Assembly: GCF_003581585.1 (NCBI RefSeq)
Contig: NZ_QXIR01000037.1
Coordinates: 1-53,109, forward strand
Source of the DNA: Bacillus salacetis
GTDB lineage: Bacteria; Bacillota; Bacilli; Bacillales; Bacillaceae_B
Length of the DNA stretch: 53,109 nt
Direction: 5' to 3'
The notes under the pieces were generated by a model. The model saw only the letters and a list, made by a program, of their open reading frames with translations, did no database searches and was not told the DNA's origin. The translations under genes and the position numbers were made by a program. This document shows positions 40,789 through 48,483 of this stretch, one piece after another (the stretch's first letter is position 1; every line of letters begins with the position of its first letter).

Positions 40789-40803
40789 GTGGCTGCTTGC
40801 TAC
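40789..40803. promoter_or_regulatory. Possible operator of HTH-PAS copy 2
   Basis: GTGGCTGCTTGCTAC resembles GTGGC-N6-GCCAC with one arm mismatch and one base less spacing. It is the same kind of position, 50 bp upstream of the paralogous regulator. Confidence 0.35.
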
Positions 40804-40949
40804 AATAGGTTTAAAACACGACCCTGTATGTTAGTCTTAGTGTAATACACAATCCCCAGGCAGACAATAAGTCTCAAATCACCGTTTTCAGCCAGATAAT
40901 CCCTTTATACTTTTCTTTCCAAACGCCGGTAATTCAAGTCTTTAATGAA

Positions 40950-41042
40950 GGACGTCTTCGGATATATTGCTGCTTTTGGAAAAATCCCATGTGCCGGATT
41001 TCCCCCTGTATTTCAAGGTTTTACTCTCGGAAGAAAAGAGCC
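40950..41042 (-). mobile_element. MITE-like element copy E (93 bp, internally deleted)
   Basis: Left end GGACGTCTTCGGATATATTGC, right end GAAAAGAGCC. The second half of the family sequence is missing. Flanks TTAATGAA (40942-40949) and TTAAAGAA (41043-41050) match 7 of 8, so the deletion probably followed insertion. Confidence 0.75.
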
Positions 41043-41082
41043 TTAAAGAATCATTTTCAGTAGATGAACGGAGGGATAAAAA

Positions 41083-41559
41083 ATGGAAATGTCAGCACCA
41101 TTATTAATCGTCAGAATGGAAGATATTGCAGCAGCGAGAAACAAGGCAAGGAATCTGTCAAAGGCTCTTGGCTTTGGGACTCTTGATCAAACCAGAATTA
41201 TTATCGCCGTTAGTGAGCTCGCCAGAAATTTATATCTATATGCCGACCAGGGACAGATAACCATTTATAAACAACAAATCTCTGGATGTGTGGGAATCAG
41301 GATCTTGTCTGTGGACTCAGGCCCTGGAATTGTTGATGTCCCTACAGTAATGGGGTCCGGCTACTCTACTTCCGGCGGATTGGGAGCAGGCCTTCCCGGT
41401 GTGAAAAAATTAATGGACGAATTTTCCATACTCTCTTCAGCAGAAGAAGGAACAAGAATAAATACAGTAAAATGGCTCCGAACACCCCAAATTCCCTCTA
41501 CACAAAATCCTTTACATCCTGACACTGCATCCTCTTCACCTCAATTATTGAAAGGATAA
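41083..41559 (+). CDS. RsbT-like anti-sigma-regulatory serine/threonine kinase
   Basis: A 158-residue HATPase_c protein of the RsbT/SpoIIAB/RsbW group. Visible: N box IAVSELARNLYLYA near residue 45, G1 SVDSGPGI near 85, and G2 GGLGAGLPGVKKLMDEF near 105. The order and spacing match RsbT, which phosphorylates STAS partners in stressosome signalling. The C-terminal 25 residues are proline/serine-rich and extra to that family. No rsbR, rsbS or sigB gene lies nearby, so it is an orphan; its STAS partner would be elsewhere. GGAGGGA precedes the ATG. Confidence 0.82.
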   Translation: MEMSAPLLIVRMEDIAAARNKARNLSKALGFGTLDQTRIIIAVSELARNLYLYADQGQITIYKQQISGCVGIRILSVDSGPGIVDVPTVMGSGYSTSGGLGAGLPGVKKLMDEFSILSSAEEGTRINTVKWLRTPQIPSTQNPLHPDTASSSPQLLKG

Positions 41560-41678
41560 AGAAAAACTTTCTTTATACCCAATGTGCTAAACTTGAAAAG
41601 TATCTTATATTCTATAACATATCATCTGGAAGGTAACTCAGTCAGATGATCCCTGTCATAACTCAAGGGGGATATTAA

Positions 41679-42788
41679 ATGGACTCAAGATTAGAGACTC
41701 TTGCAAAAACGGTGGTTCAGTACTCCCTGAACATCCAGCAAGGGGAAAAAGTGCTGATCGAGGCTCTGGATGTACATGATTACGGCTTTCTAGCTCCGTT
41801 CATGGATGAAGTATTTAAAGCAGGCGGGCATGTTTTTGTTGAACGGACAGATTATAGGATCAACCGGAAAATGATGATTTCCGGCTCCAAAGAACAGTTT
41901 GAAGCGGACGCAAGGCTGAAGCTTGATCAGATGAAGGAAATGGACGCCGTCATCCTCATCTTAGGAGAAAATAACATATCAGAGTTTGCCGACATCCCTT
42001 CTGACAAAAAGAACACTTACCGCCAGGCGTACAAGCCTGTCAGCGATGAACAGCTTAAGAAGAAATGGGTCCTCTTCAATGTTCCGACCAAAGCTTATGC
42101 CCAGCTCGCTGAAATGAGCACAGATGCTTATTCCGACTTCCTTTACGAAACCTGCACAATGGATTATAGCAAAATGTCCGCTGCCATGGATTCACTTGTC
42201 GATTTAATGAATCAAACGGATAAGGTCCGTATCCTGGCACCAGGGACTGACCTTCGGTTCTCGATTAAAGATTTGCCTGCCATAAAGTGCGACGGCAGGA
42301 TAAACCTTCCGGACGGGGAGGTTTTCACTGCGCCCGTCAAAGATTCAGTCAATGGGATCATCACTTTCAACACGAAGTCACTTTATGCCGGACAGACCTA
42401 CAACAACATCCAACTTACTTTTGAAGAGGGCAGAATCATAAACTGTCAAAGTGACAATAATGAAAGCCTCAATGAGCTGCTGGATTCCGATGAAGGCGCA
42501 AGGTATATCGGTGAGTTCGCACTTGGTGTCAACCCTTATATCAACACCATCATGAACGATATCGGCTTTGACGAAAAGATAAACGGAAGCCTGCACCTTG
42601 CTTTGGGGGAGGCCTACGAAGTTGCGGATAATGGCAACAAATCCTCCATCCACTGGGATATCGTTTTGATGCTGAAGCCGGAATTCGGCGGCGGTGAAAT
42701 CTTCTTCGATGACGTCTTGATCAGCAAAGATGGAAGGTTTGTTGCGGAATCACTCGCTGGATTGAATCCTGAGAATCTAATTGATTAG
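41679..42788 (+). CDS. M29-family aminopeptidase
   Basis: A 369-residue thermophilic-type aminopeptidase (AmpS/PepS family), a cytosolic dimeric metallopeptidase trimming N-terminal residues. Visible: LNIQQGEKVLIEALD at the N-terminus, LPDGEVFTAPVKDSVNG near 210 and GEFALGVNPYINT near 280. The latter carry the Glu and His/Asp metal ligands typical of M29. A GGGGG-rich binding site precedes the ATG. An inverted repeat ATCATCTG/CAGATGAT lies in the leader (about 41623-41651). Monocistronic, with a shared bidirectional terminator. Confidence 0.9.
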   Translation: MDSRLETLAKTVVQYSLNIQQGEKVLIEALDVHDYGFLAPFMDEVFKAGGHVFVERTDYRINRKMMISGSKEQFEADARLKLDQMKEMDAVILILGENNISEFADIPSDKKNTYRQAYKPVSDEQLKKKWVLFNVPTKAYAQLAEMSTDAYSDFLYETCTMDYSKMSAAMDSLVDLMNQTDKVRILAPGTDLRFSIKDLPAIKCDGRINLPDGEVFTAPVKDSVNGIITFNTKSLYAGQTYNNIQLTFEEGRIINCQSDNNESLNELLDSDEGARYIGEFALGVNPYINTIMNDIGFDEKINGSLHLALGEAYEVADNGNKSSIHWDIVLMLKPEFGGGEIFFDDVLISKDGRFVAESLAGLNPENLID

Positions 42789-42847
42789 AATTCCTTTATT
42801 TAAGCCTGGCTCAGCTTGCAATATTTTCAAATGACCCAACAACAGAC

Positions 42848-42886
42848 AAATAAGCCTGGAGGAATAGCACTCCTCCAGGCTTATTT
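42848..42886. terminator. Bidirectional terminator between aminopeptidase and SEDS genes
   Basis: AAATAAGCCTGGAGGA and TCCTCCAGGCTTATTT form a perfect 16-bp stem with a 7-nt loop. Confidence 0.9.
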
Positions 42887-42897
42887 CCCATTGTAAT

Positions 42898-44163
42898 CTA
42901 AACAACTTCCCCAATAAGATCCTTTCTCCTGTACACACTGAGCACGATACCGACAACAATTGAATTCAACAGGGTCGGCATCAAGCCGTAACTGATGAAT
43001 GGAAGCGAAATCCCCGTCAACGGCAGGAGCCCCAGGAGCATCCCCACGTTATATAGGAATTGAACTGAAAATAGAGTCACACTGCCAAGAATCAACATTT
43101 TACCGAAGGGATCTTTCACTTTTGAGATGACGATCACCATCCTGCCCATCAGTGACAGCAGTACAATGAATAGAATCAGTCCTGTAATCCATCCAAACTG
43201 ATAGGTGATGCTGGCAAAAACGAAGTCCGTATGCCCCGCCGGGATGAATTCCTGCTTACCGAACTGGCCGAACCAGCCGGCTTGAGAGAATGTCTCCTTT
43301 AATCTGAGGTACATATAGCCGCCTGAATCGGCAAATCGAGCTGGATTCAAGTAGGCAAGCAGCCGGGCTTGTTGATATTCCTGTGTGGCAGTTACAAACA
43401 AAAATCCATATACAGCCGCCACAAGAAATGCACTGGCCGAAACGGCTGTTTTTTTCTTCAGTTCCATCCGGCTTCCCCACATCATCACAAAGACCATGAT
43501 GGAATAGATGAATACAACCGAAAGATTCACAGACATCAAGAATAGAAATGCCGTCCCGATAAACAAAATTGCTGCCTTCCACATCTTGAATCCCTCTCTT
43601 GAGAAAAGAATGGACCAGCCTAAATATAAGAAAGGCAATGCCATGATACTCTCAATCGATAATGGGCCAACGTAAACACTAGGTGCTCCATTAATATATT
43701 GAACCGGCCAGAGGATCAACCAAAGTAATATTAATACCCCCAGCCCCAAAAATAGCCACTGGTATCTGAAAATTTTTCGATAATCCAGCATCATTAAGCC
43801 GAACGCAACGAATAATCCCAGAAAGATTGTTATAACTTTTTTCATTAGCCAAGGAGAGCCATCTACATTCCATGTAAACATCGGAAGCAAACTAAAACTG
43901 ACGGTTATGAGCAGAAGCCCCGCCAGCCACCAATCAACCTTGGGACGGTGGATGTTATTGAAATCCATCCCCAGCTTAGCTGGATTTCCCATTTGTTTTA
44001 CCGCTTCCTCTTCTGCTTCCAATTCTGTCTTTCCGCTTTTCATGATCCTCTCTTTGGCAGAATCTATATGATCATTCAGTTCACAGGCGACAAAATCTCT
44101 TGCTTCAGAGGACTTGATATGGGATTGGACCCCTTCCAAAAAGGTTTTTCGTTTATCAGCCAT
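42898..44163 (-). CDS. HAAS-SEDS fusion: FtsW/RodA/SpoVE-family glycosyltransferase with N-terminal regulatory domain
   Basis: A 421-residue protein. Residues 1-75 form a soluble helical domain of the HAAS/permease-prefix type (SEARDFVACELNDHIDSAKE, MGNPAKLGMDF). About ten membrane helices then make a SEDS domain, the peptidoglycan polymerase family. The key aspartate is in IPAGHTDFVFASITYQFG (Asp313), and the C-terminal PLTGISLPFISYG (381-393) is present. After SYG the usual GGS becomes LMP, a departure from housekeeping SEDS proteins. It overlaps the PadR gene by 8 nt and is the third gene of an ECF-PadR-SEDS operon. Likely a conditional cell-wall enzyme; no partner transpeptidase is adjacent. 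Confidence 0.85.
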   Translation of the reverse strand: MADKRKTFLEGVQSHIKSSEARDFVACELNDHIDSAKERIMKSGKTELEAEEEAVKQMGNPAKLGMDFNNIHRPKVDWWLAGLLLITVSFSLLPMFTWNVDGSPWLMKKVITIFLGLFVAFGLMMLDYRKIFRYQWLFLGLGVLILLWLILWPVQYINGAPSVYVGPLSIESIMALPFLYLGWSILFSREGFKMWKAAILFIGTAFLFLMSVNLSVVFIYSIMVFVMMWGSRMELKKKTAVSASAFLVAAVYGFLFVTATQEYQQARLLAYLNPARFADSGGYMYLRLKETFSQAGWFGQFGKQEFIPAGHTDFVFASITYQFGWITGLILFIVLLSLMGRMVIVISKVKDPFGKMLILGSVTLFSVQFLYNVGMLLGLLPLTGISLPFISYGLMPTLLNSIVVGIVLSVYRRKDLIGEVV

Positions 44164-44572
44164 TGCTTCTTACCTCCATCAGGGTTTTCAGGACAGCCCT
44201 GGATTCAGCGCTCCTTTTTTCCTGCTTTTTCAAGAGTCTGCTTCCTTTTCGGCTGAGCTTGTATACCTTTCCATTTCCTTTGGTCCAATGTGCTTCCAGA
44301 TATTCTTTTCCCTCCATACGGTGAAGGATGGTATACAGCATCCCTTCCTGATCTTCAAATTTTTTTATCCCCCTGCTTCTCAATTGCTTTGCCAATTCAA
44401 ACCCGTTCTTTTCAAAGGTGAGGAGCTGAAGGATTGCCAGCAGAATTTGATCTTCATTTTCCTCATCCTTTATTCTGTTATGGATTTCTTTCCGATGTGC
44501 TTCATTGAATTCCAATCCGCTGAAGGTGGTAGTTTTCATTGTCTTTTTTAAATTTTTCAGGCGGTTATCCAT
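44156..44572 (-). CDS. PadR-family transcriptional regulator
   Basis: A 138-residue PadR protein. The winged helix lies at about 40-125 (QILLAILQLLTFEKNGFELAKQL, EGMLYTILHRMEGKEYL, GKVYKLSRKGSRLL). A 40-residue extension precedes it (KKTMKTTTFSGLEFNEAHRKEI), which is not part of the standard domain. PadR proteins and HAAS domains are often encoded together, and here PadR overlaps the HAAS-SEDS gene. Its ATG overlaps the stop of the sigma-factor gene (TAATG), so all three are translationally coupled. Confidence 0.88.
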   Translation of the reverse strand: MDNRLKNLKKTMKTTTFSGLEFNEAHRKEIHNRIKDEENEDQILLAILQLLTFEKNGFELAKQLRSRGIKKFEDQEGMLYTILHRMEGKEYLEAHWTKGNGKVYKLSRKGSRLLKKQEKRSAESRAVLKTLMEVRSNG

Positions 44573-45111
44573 TACAAATCTCCTCCCAGTTGCTCTTTCA
44601 AAATTGATTTCGCACGTCTGAGCCTTGTTTTCACTGTGTTGGGCTTTTGTTCAGTCGCCTTTGCGATATCTTTGATCTGCATCTCTTCAAAATAATGAAG
44701 ATAGATGACCTCCCGATACTGAACAGGAAGATTCAATACGGCATTTGCAAGTTCAGTGTCTTCTTCTCTTTGGATGACCGATTCCTCTACGCTTTTATCC
44801 TGTCTTCCTGGTTGGCTTAAATCTGTTTCAGCAATGATGACTTTATTGTTATACCAGCTTTTGAGATGATCCTTACTGTGATTGATCGCAATTCTCCATA
44901 ACCATGTTTTCAGTTTGGCTTTTCTATTATAGGTATGTAAACTCTTATAGCATTTCACAAAGATCTCTTGTGTCAGATCTTCAGCAACCGCTTTATTATG
45001 GACATACGAAAAGACAAGCTGGAGGATATCCTGGCCATATACCCGCATGATTTCATCAAGCGTCCCCTCTTTGTCTTCCATGTCATATATATCTGTTATG
45101 ATGTCTTCCAC
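44572..45111 (-). CDS. ECF-type RNA polymerase sigma factor
   Basis: A 179-residue group IV sigma factor. Region 2 at about 25-90 (AEDLTQEIFVKCYKSLHTYNRKAKLKTWL) and region 4 at about 120-175 (LPVQYREVIYLHYFEEMQIKDIA, KPNTVKTRLRRAKSIL). No obvious anti-sigma gene follows; a PadR gene stands in that place, with a HAAS-bearing membrane protein after it. The start is GTG at 45111 with GGGAGGG 7 nt upstream. An ECF-like promoter (AAAAACC-N16-CGTC) lies just upstream, consistent with autoregulation. Confidence 0.88.
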   Translation of the reverse strand: MEDIITDIYDMEDKEGTLDEIMRVYGQDILQLVFSYVHNKAVAEDLTQEIFVKCYKSLHTYNRKAKLKTWLWRIAINHSKDHLKSWYNNKVIIAETDLSQPGRQDKSVEESVIQREEDTELANAVLNLPVQYREVIYLHYFEEMQIKDIAKATEQKPNTVKTRLRRAKSILKEQLGGDL

Positions 45112-45133
45112 GTTTTTTCCCTCCCATACATTA

Positions 45134-45160
45134 GACGAGGCTGCTTCTTCAGAGGTTTTT
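45134..45160 (-). promoter_or_regulatory. ECF-type promoter candidate upstream of the sigma-factor gene
   Basis: On the minus strand AAAAACC, 16 bp, CGTC, 23 bp before the GTG start. The AAC-type -35 and CGTC -10 match the general ECF pattern. The short distance leaves a leader of roughly 15-20 nt that still includes the binding site. Confidence 0.45.
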
Positions 45161-45395
45161 CCGGAATAAAATTATATTTTTGGCGGCTGAGTTCGTGCAA
45201 ATCATTACTCTTACTATATATTAACGCCTTTTTTTGTGCAGGTGGCGTTTTGGGAGACCCTAAGCTTTGAAAAAAGCGCACTTGGTAGGTCCTCTAAGGA
45301 TTTTGTGTTATTTTTGAACAGTGGCAGGAACAAATGGAAACAGAATAGGCTTTTTGAAATATACTACATATAGTTAGAAAGAGGAGTGTATGCTG

Positions 45396-45944
45396 ATGAA
45401 AATTTTAGCTTTGCTGGGGAGCACCAGGAAGAACGGGAATTCGGAGTACTTGGCGAACAAGATTCTTGAAGGCACTGACCACACAATCGTTTCTCTGGCG
45501 GATAAGCACATTGAGGCAATTACGGATTTAAGACATACGGAGGAAGGCTTCTCGCCGGTGAATGATGACTATGAAGAATTGGTTCACCTCATGCTGGAGC
45601 ATGATGTCCTGTTGTTCGCGACACCCCTTTATTGGTATGGCATGAGCGGCCCGATGAAGAATTTCTTCGATCGCTGGTCCCAGTACCTGCGTGATGAGCG
45701 TTTCAACCTCAAGGAAGAGCTGACAAAGAAAAAGGCCTATGTAGTCATTACAGGCGGAAGGACGGCTAACGTCAAGGGCCTGCCGCTGGTGCAGCAGTTC
45801 AATTATATTTTTGAATTTGTAAATATGGAATTCACAGACTACATGATCGGATCAGGCGTGAAGCCGGGAGAAATCTTGAACGACCTTCCTTCTCTTGAAA
45901 AAGCCGAACGATGGAATACCCATTTCAGGAACAAGAACTTTTAA
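45396..45944 (+). CDS. NADPH-dependent FMN reductase (flavodoxin-like fold)
   Basis: A 182-residue flavodoxin-like protein of the FMN_red/iron-sulfur-flavoprotein group. Visible: LLGSTRKNGNSEYLANKILE phosphate-binding loop, FATPLYWYGMSGPMKNFFDRW isoalloxazine loop near residue 75, and VVITGGRT. The cysteine cluster of iron-sulfur flavoproteins is absent. Probably reduces quinones or other acceptors. The start is ATG 45396, 9 nt after GAGGAG; ATG 45390 is too close. Monocistronic with a strong terminator. Confidence 0.87.
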   Translation: MKILALLGSTRKNGNSEYLANKILEGTDHTIVSLADKHIEAITDLRHTEEGFSPVNDDYEELVHLMLEHDVLLFATPLYWYGMSGPMKNFFDRWSQYLRDERFNLKEELTKKKAYVVITGGRTANVKGLPLVQQFNYIFEFVNMEFTDYMIGSGVKPGEILNDLPSLEKAERWNTHFRNKNF

Positions 45945-45950
45945 ATGATC

Positions 45951-45993
45951 AGAAAAGGCGCAGCTCCCGCAATGGGATGCGCCTTTTCTCTTT
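45951..45993 (+). terminator. Terminator of the FMN reductase gene
   Basis: AGAAAAGGCGCA and TGCGCCTTTTCT with an inner CCC/GGG arm, directly after the stop codon. Element F is inserted right behind it. Confidence 0.85.
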
Positions 45994-45999
45994 CCAAAT

Positions 46000-46191
46000 G
46001 GCTGTTTTCGCATATATTGCTGCTTTCGGAAAAATTTCAGGTGCCGGATTTTCCCCCTGTATACAAAGGTTTTACTCTCGAAAAAGAACGAGCAGCTCTT
46101 TTCTTTCCTTCTCACCGGGGTTTTTACGACGAAATACCAGAATATTAGTTGAAAGTTATATTGAATAGCAACAAAGTTTACGAAAAGAGAA
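46000..46191 (-). mobile_element. MITE-like element copy F (192 bp, exact 8-bp target duplication)
   Basis: GGCTGTTTTCGCATATATTGC at one end and TTTACGAAAAGAGAA at the other. Exact TTCCAAAT flanks both sides (45992-45999, 46192-46199). The last two bases changed from CC to AA. Full-length, with the internal hairpin. Confidence 0.9.
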
Positions 46192-46313
46192 TTCCAAATA
46201 GTTCAACATGGGTTTATTTCACAGTAATCATGGTATTTACTTTGTAACTTCAGAAAAAGATAATACCGATGAATTTTGGATAAAATGGAAAGACATAGTT
46301 CAAGGAGGTTACA

Positions 46314-46775
46314 ATGAAACATTCCTTTTTATCAAGAAACCTTGTATCAGGGATATTCTTCGGTCTCGGGCTTGCCGCCTTTGTTGATGAGACTATATTT
46401 CACCAGCTTCTTCACTGGCACCATTTTTATGATAAATCCACAACGGCAATCGGACTCGTCTCAGATGGCCTGTTCCACGCTTTCAGCTGGTTTGCCACGA
46501 TTGCAGGGTTGTTCATGCTGGCCGATCTCCGCCGGAGGAGAGCATTCTGGCTGAAAAGATGGTGGGGCGGGATGCTTCTGGGAAGCGGCGGCTTTCAGCT
46601 CTACGATGGCACGATCCAGCACAAAGCCATGAGGATCCATCAAATCCGCTATGTGGATAATTTGTGGGTATATGATTGGGTCTGGAATATCAGTGCCGCC
46701 ATTCTGCTGATGATCGGAATCATACTGACCATTAAAACTGGAAAAAGAGCAAGGGAGAATACATATGACAGCTGA
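46314..46775 (+). CDS. DUF2243 membrane protein
   Basis: A 153-residue protein with four membrane helices. It carries the histidine-rich family pattern: VDETIFHQLLHWHHFYDKST (residues 24-43), GLFHAFSWFAT and FQLYDGTIQHKAMRIHQIRY. The conserved His/Asp residues near the membrane suggest metal or heme handling, but no activity is established. GGAGG precedes the ATG. The stop overlaps the next gene by 11 nt; the partner is a CtaG-type protein, a pairing that points to respiratory-chain assembly. Confidence 0.85.
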   Translation: MKHSFLSRNLVSGIFFGLGLAAFVDETIFHQLLHWHHFYDKSTTAIGLVSDGLFHAFSWFATIAGLFMLADLRRRRAFWLKRWWGGMLLGSGGFQLYDGTIQHKAMRIHQIRYVDNLWVYDWVWNISAAILLMIGIILTIKTGKRARENTYDS

Positions 46776-47550
46776 CCATGCCCATATGGAAGCAGCAGGA
46801 ACAGGAAGCTTGTGGATGCAGGCGGGGGCTGCATCCGCTATTTTGATCTATGTTTCGGCAGTCATGATTTCAAACCGAAGTTACCGTCAATGGCCAGTAT
46901 ACCGGACCTCGCTTTGGATAGCCGGTATCTGCTGTATTTTTTTCTCGGTATCGGGCCCGGTTGCTGAAAGAGCCCATTCCAGTTTCACCTTTCATATGGC
47001 AGCTCATCTCCTGCTGGGAATGCTTGCTCCCCTCCTGATTGCTCTGTCCGCTCCTGTCACACTGGTATTGAGGTCAATGAATGTGAAAATGGCCAGGCAG
47101 GTTTCTTCTCTTTTAAAAAGCACGCCTGCCAAGATACTGGCCGATCCGTTTGCGGCTTCGCTTCTGAATATGGGAGGACTATGGGTCCTTTATACAACCG
47201 GCCTTTATCACGCTATGCACCAGCACTTGCTGCTATTTGTCTTCATTCATATCCACATTTTCCTGGCAGGTTTACTTTTTACGGAATCCATGCTTGCCAT
47301 CGGCCCCTCTCCGCATAAGACGTCATTTGTTTATCGTTCCACAGCATTGGTCCTCGCTTTGGCGAGCCATAGCATTTTAGCAAAATATCTTTACGGCAAT
47401 CCCCCTTCAGGAGTTTTTTCCGCAGAAGCTGAGGCAGGAGCCCTTTTAATGTATTACGGCGGTGATGCCATCGACTTGTTCATTGTTTTTCTTTTATGTT
47501 CGCAATGGTACAGAACTCAGCGGAGCCAGCAAACTTCAGAACAGGTTTAA
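46765..47550 (+). CDS. CtaG-type (caa3) cytochrome c oxidase assembly membrane protein
   Basis: A 261-residue protein with about seven membrane helices. Histidine-bearing motifs typical of the family: FTFHMAAHLLLGMLAPLLIALSAP in shortened form near 75-95, LYHAMHQHLLLFVFIHIHIF near 152-170, and ASHSILAKYLY near 210. Family members help assemble the copper centre of cytochrome oxidase. It overlaps and is coupled to the DUF2243 gene. No oxidase subunit is in the window, so which oxidase it serves is unknown. Confidence 0.87.
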   Translation: MTADHAHMEAAGTGSLWMQAGAASAILIYVSAVMISNRSYRQWPVYRTSLWIAGICCIFFSVSGPVAERAHSSFTFHMAAHLLLGMLAPLLIALSAPVTLVLRSMNVKMARQVSSLLKSTPAKILADPFAASLLNMGGLWVLYTTGLYHAMHQHLLLFVFIHIHIFLAGLLFTESMLAIGPSPHKTSFVYRSTALVLALASHSILAKYLYGNPPSGVFSAEAEAGALLMYYGGDAIDLFIVFLLCSQWYRTQRSQQTSEQV

Positions 47551-47631
47551 TAAATTGAAATTTTATGTATAGTTTTTTTCCAGTCGGCAAATTCTATCTT
47601 TGAACCTAAATATGATTTGGAGGTAAAAGAT

Positions 47632-48168
47632 ATGAAGAACCTTAAAATGATCTTCACTGTTTTGACTGGATTATCTTTACTTGCCGGCTGCGGTATGGCT
47701 GACAGCGGAAATGGAGCAGATGATAATAATCTCCAGACACGGAATGTAGGCTATAATAACGGGAATGACGGAAATTACATGAACAACGGCGACAACGGAA
47801 TGCTGGACGGCAATGGCGACAACAATGGACAGCAGACAATGGAGGAAGCTGAAAAAGCCGCCAGCAAGGTCAATGAATTAAAAGAAGTCCGGGACGCAAA
47901 TGTCATCGTGACAGAGAATAATGCTTTTGTTGCTGTTGTGATGGAGGATAATGCAAAAGGGGAAGTAACAAAGGATATTGAACAAAAAGTCGCCAAAGCT
48001 GTGAAAGATACAGACAAGGATATCAATAATGTGTACGTCTCTTCCAACCCCGATTTCGTAAAGAGAATGAAGGATTATGGAAATGACCTTCAGAACGGAA
48101 AGCCTGTAAAAGGATTGTTTGAAGAGTTCAGTGAAATGACAAGAAGAGTATTCCCTAACGCACGTTAA
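47632..48168 (+). CDS. YhcN/YlaJ-family sporulation lipoprotein
   Basis: A 178-residue lipoprotein: signal peptide with lipobox LLAGC, then an asparagine/glycine-rich linker (about 30-65) and a compact alpha/beta domain (KVNELKEVRDANVIVTENNA, DINNVYVSSNPDFVKRM). This is the YhcN/YlaJ family found in spore membranes, tied to germination or spore coat processes. The start is ATG 47632 behind GGAGG; an in-frame upstream start lacks a site. Element G begins 7 bp after its stop codon. It supports a spore-forming host. Confidence 0.88.
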   Translation: MKNLKMIFTVLTGLSLLAGCGMADSGNGADDNNLQTRNVGYNNGNDGNYMNNGDNGMLDGNGDNNGQQTMEEAEKAASKVNELKEVRDANVIVTENNAFVAVVMEDNAKGEVTKDIEQKVAKAVKDTDKDINNVYVSSNPDFVKRMKDYGNDLQNGKPVKGLFEEFSEMTRRVFPNAR

Positions 48169-48175
48169 CAGGAAA

Positions 48176-48367
48176 GGCTGTTTTCTCATATATTGTTGCT
48201 TTTGGAAAAATCCCAGGCGAGGGATTTTTCCCCTGTATACAAGGGTTTCACCCCCGAAAAAGAACGAGCAGCTCTTTTCTTTCCTTCTCACCGGGGTTTT
48301 TATGACGAAATATCAGGATAATAGTTGAAATTTATATTGAATAGCAACAAAGTTTACGAAAAGAGCC
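48176..48367 (-). mobile_element. MITE-like element copy G (192 bp, near-exact target duplication)
   Basis: Starts GGCTGTTTTCTCATATATTG, ends TTTACGAAAAGAGCC. Flanks ACAGGAAA (48168-48175) and ATAGGAAA (48368-48375) match 7 of 8. Same length as copy F. Clear internal hairpin AAAAATCCC/GGGATTTTT. Confidence 0.88.
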
Positions 48368-48449
48368 ATAGGAAATGACTCCCGGAGGATAGGATTTCGC
48401 GTGGCTGGCACATCTCCACATGCCTGTACAAAGTCCACAAACCTCTGCC

Positions 48450-48483
48450 AAAAAGTCCCGCAGGACCACCTGCGGGACTTTTT
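48450..48483. terminator. Bidirectional terminator
   Basis: AAAAAGTCCCGCAGG-ACCA-CCTGCGGGACTTTTT, a perfect 15-bp stem ending at the stop of the zinc peptidase gene. Confidence 0.9.

Noticed and set aside
44968..45270. 100-codon plus-strand frame over the sigma-factor start
   Set aside because: Antisense to the ECF sigma gene and promoter; hydrophobic reading without a binding site.
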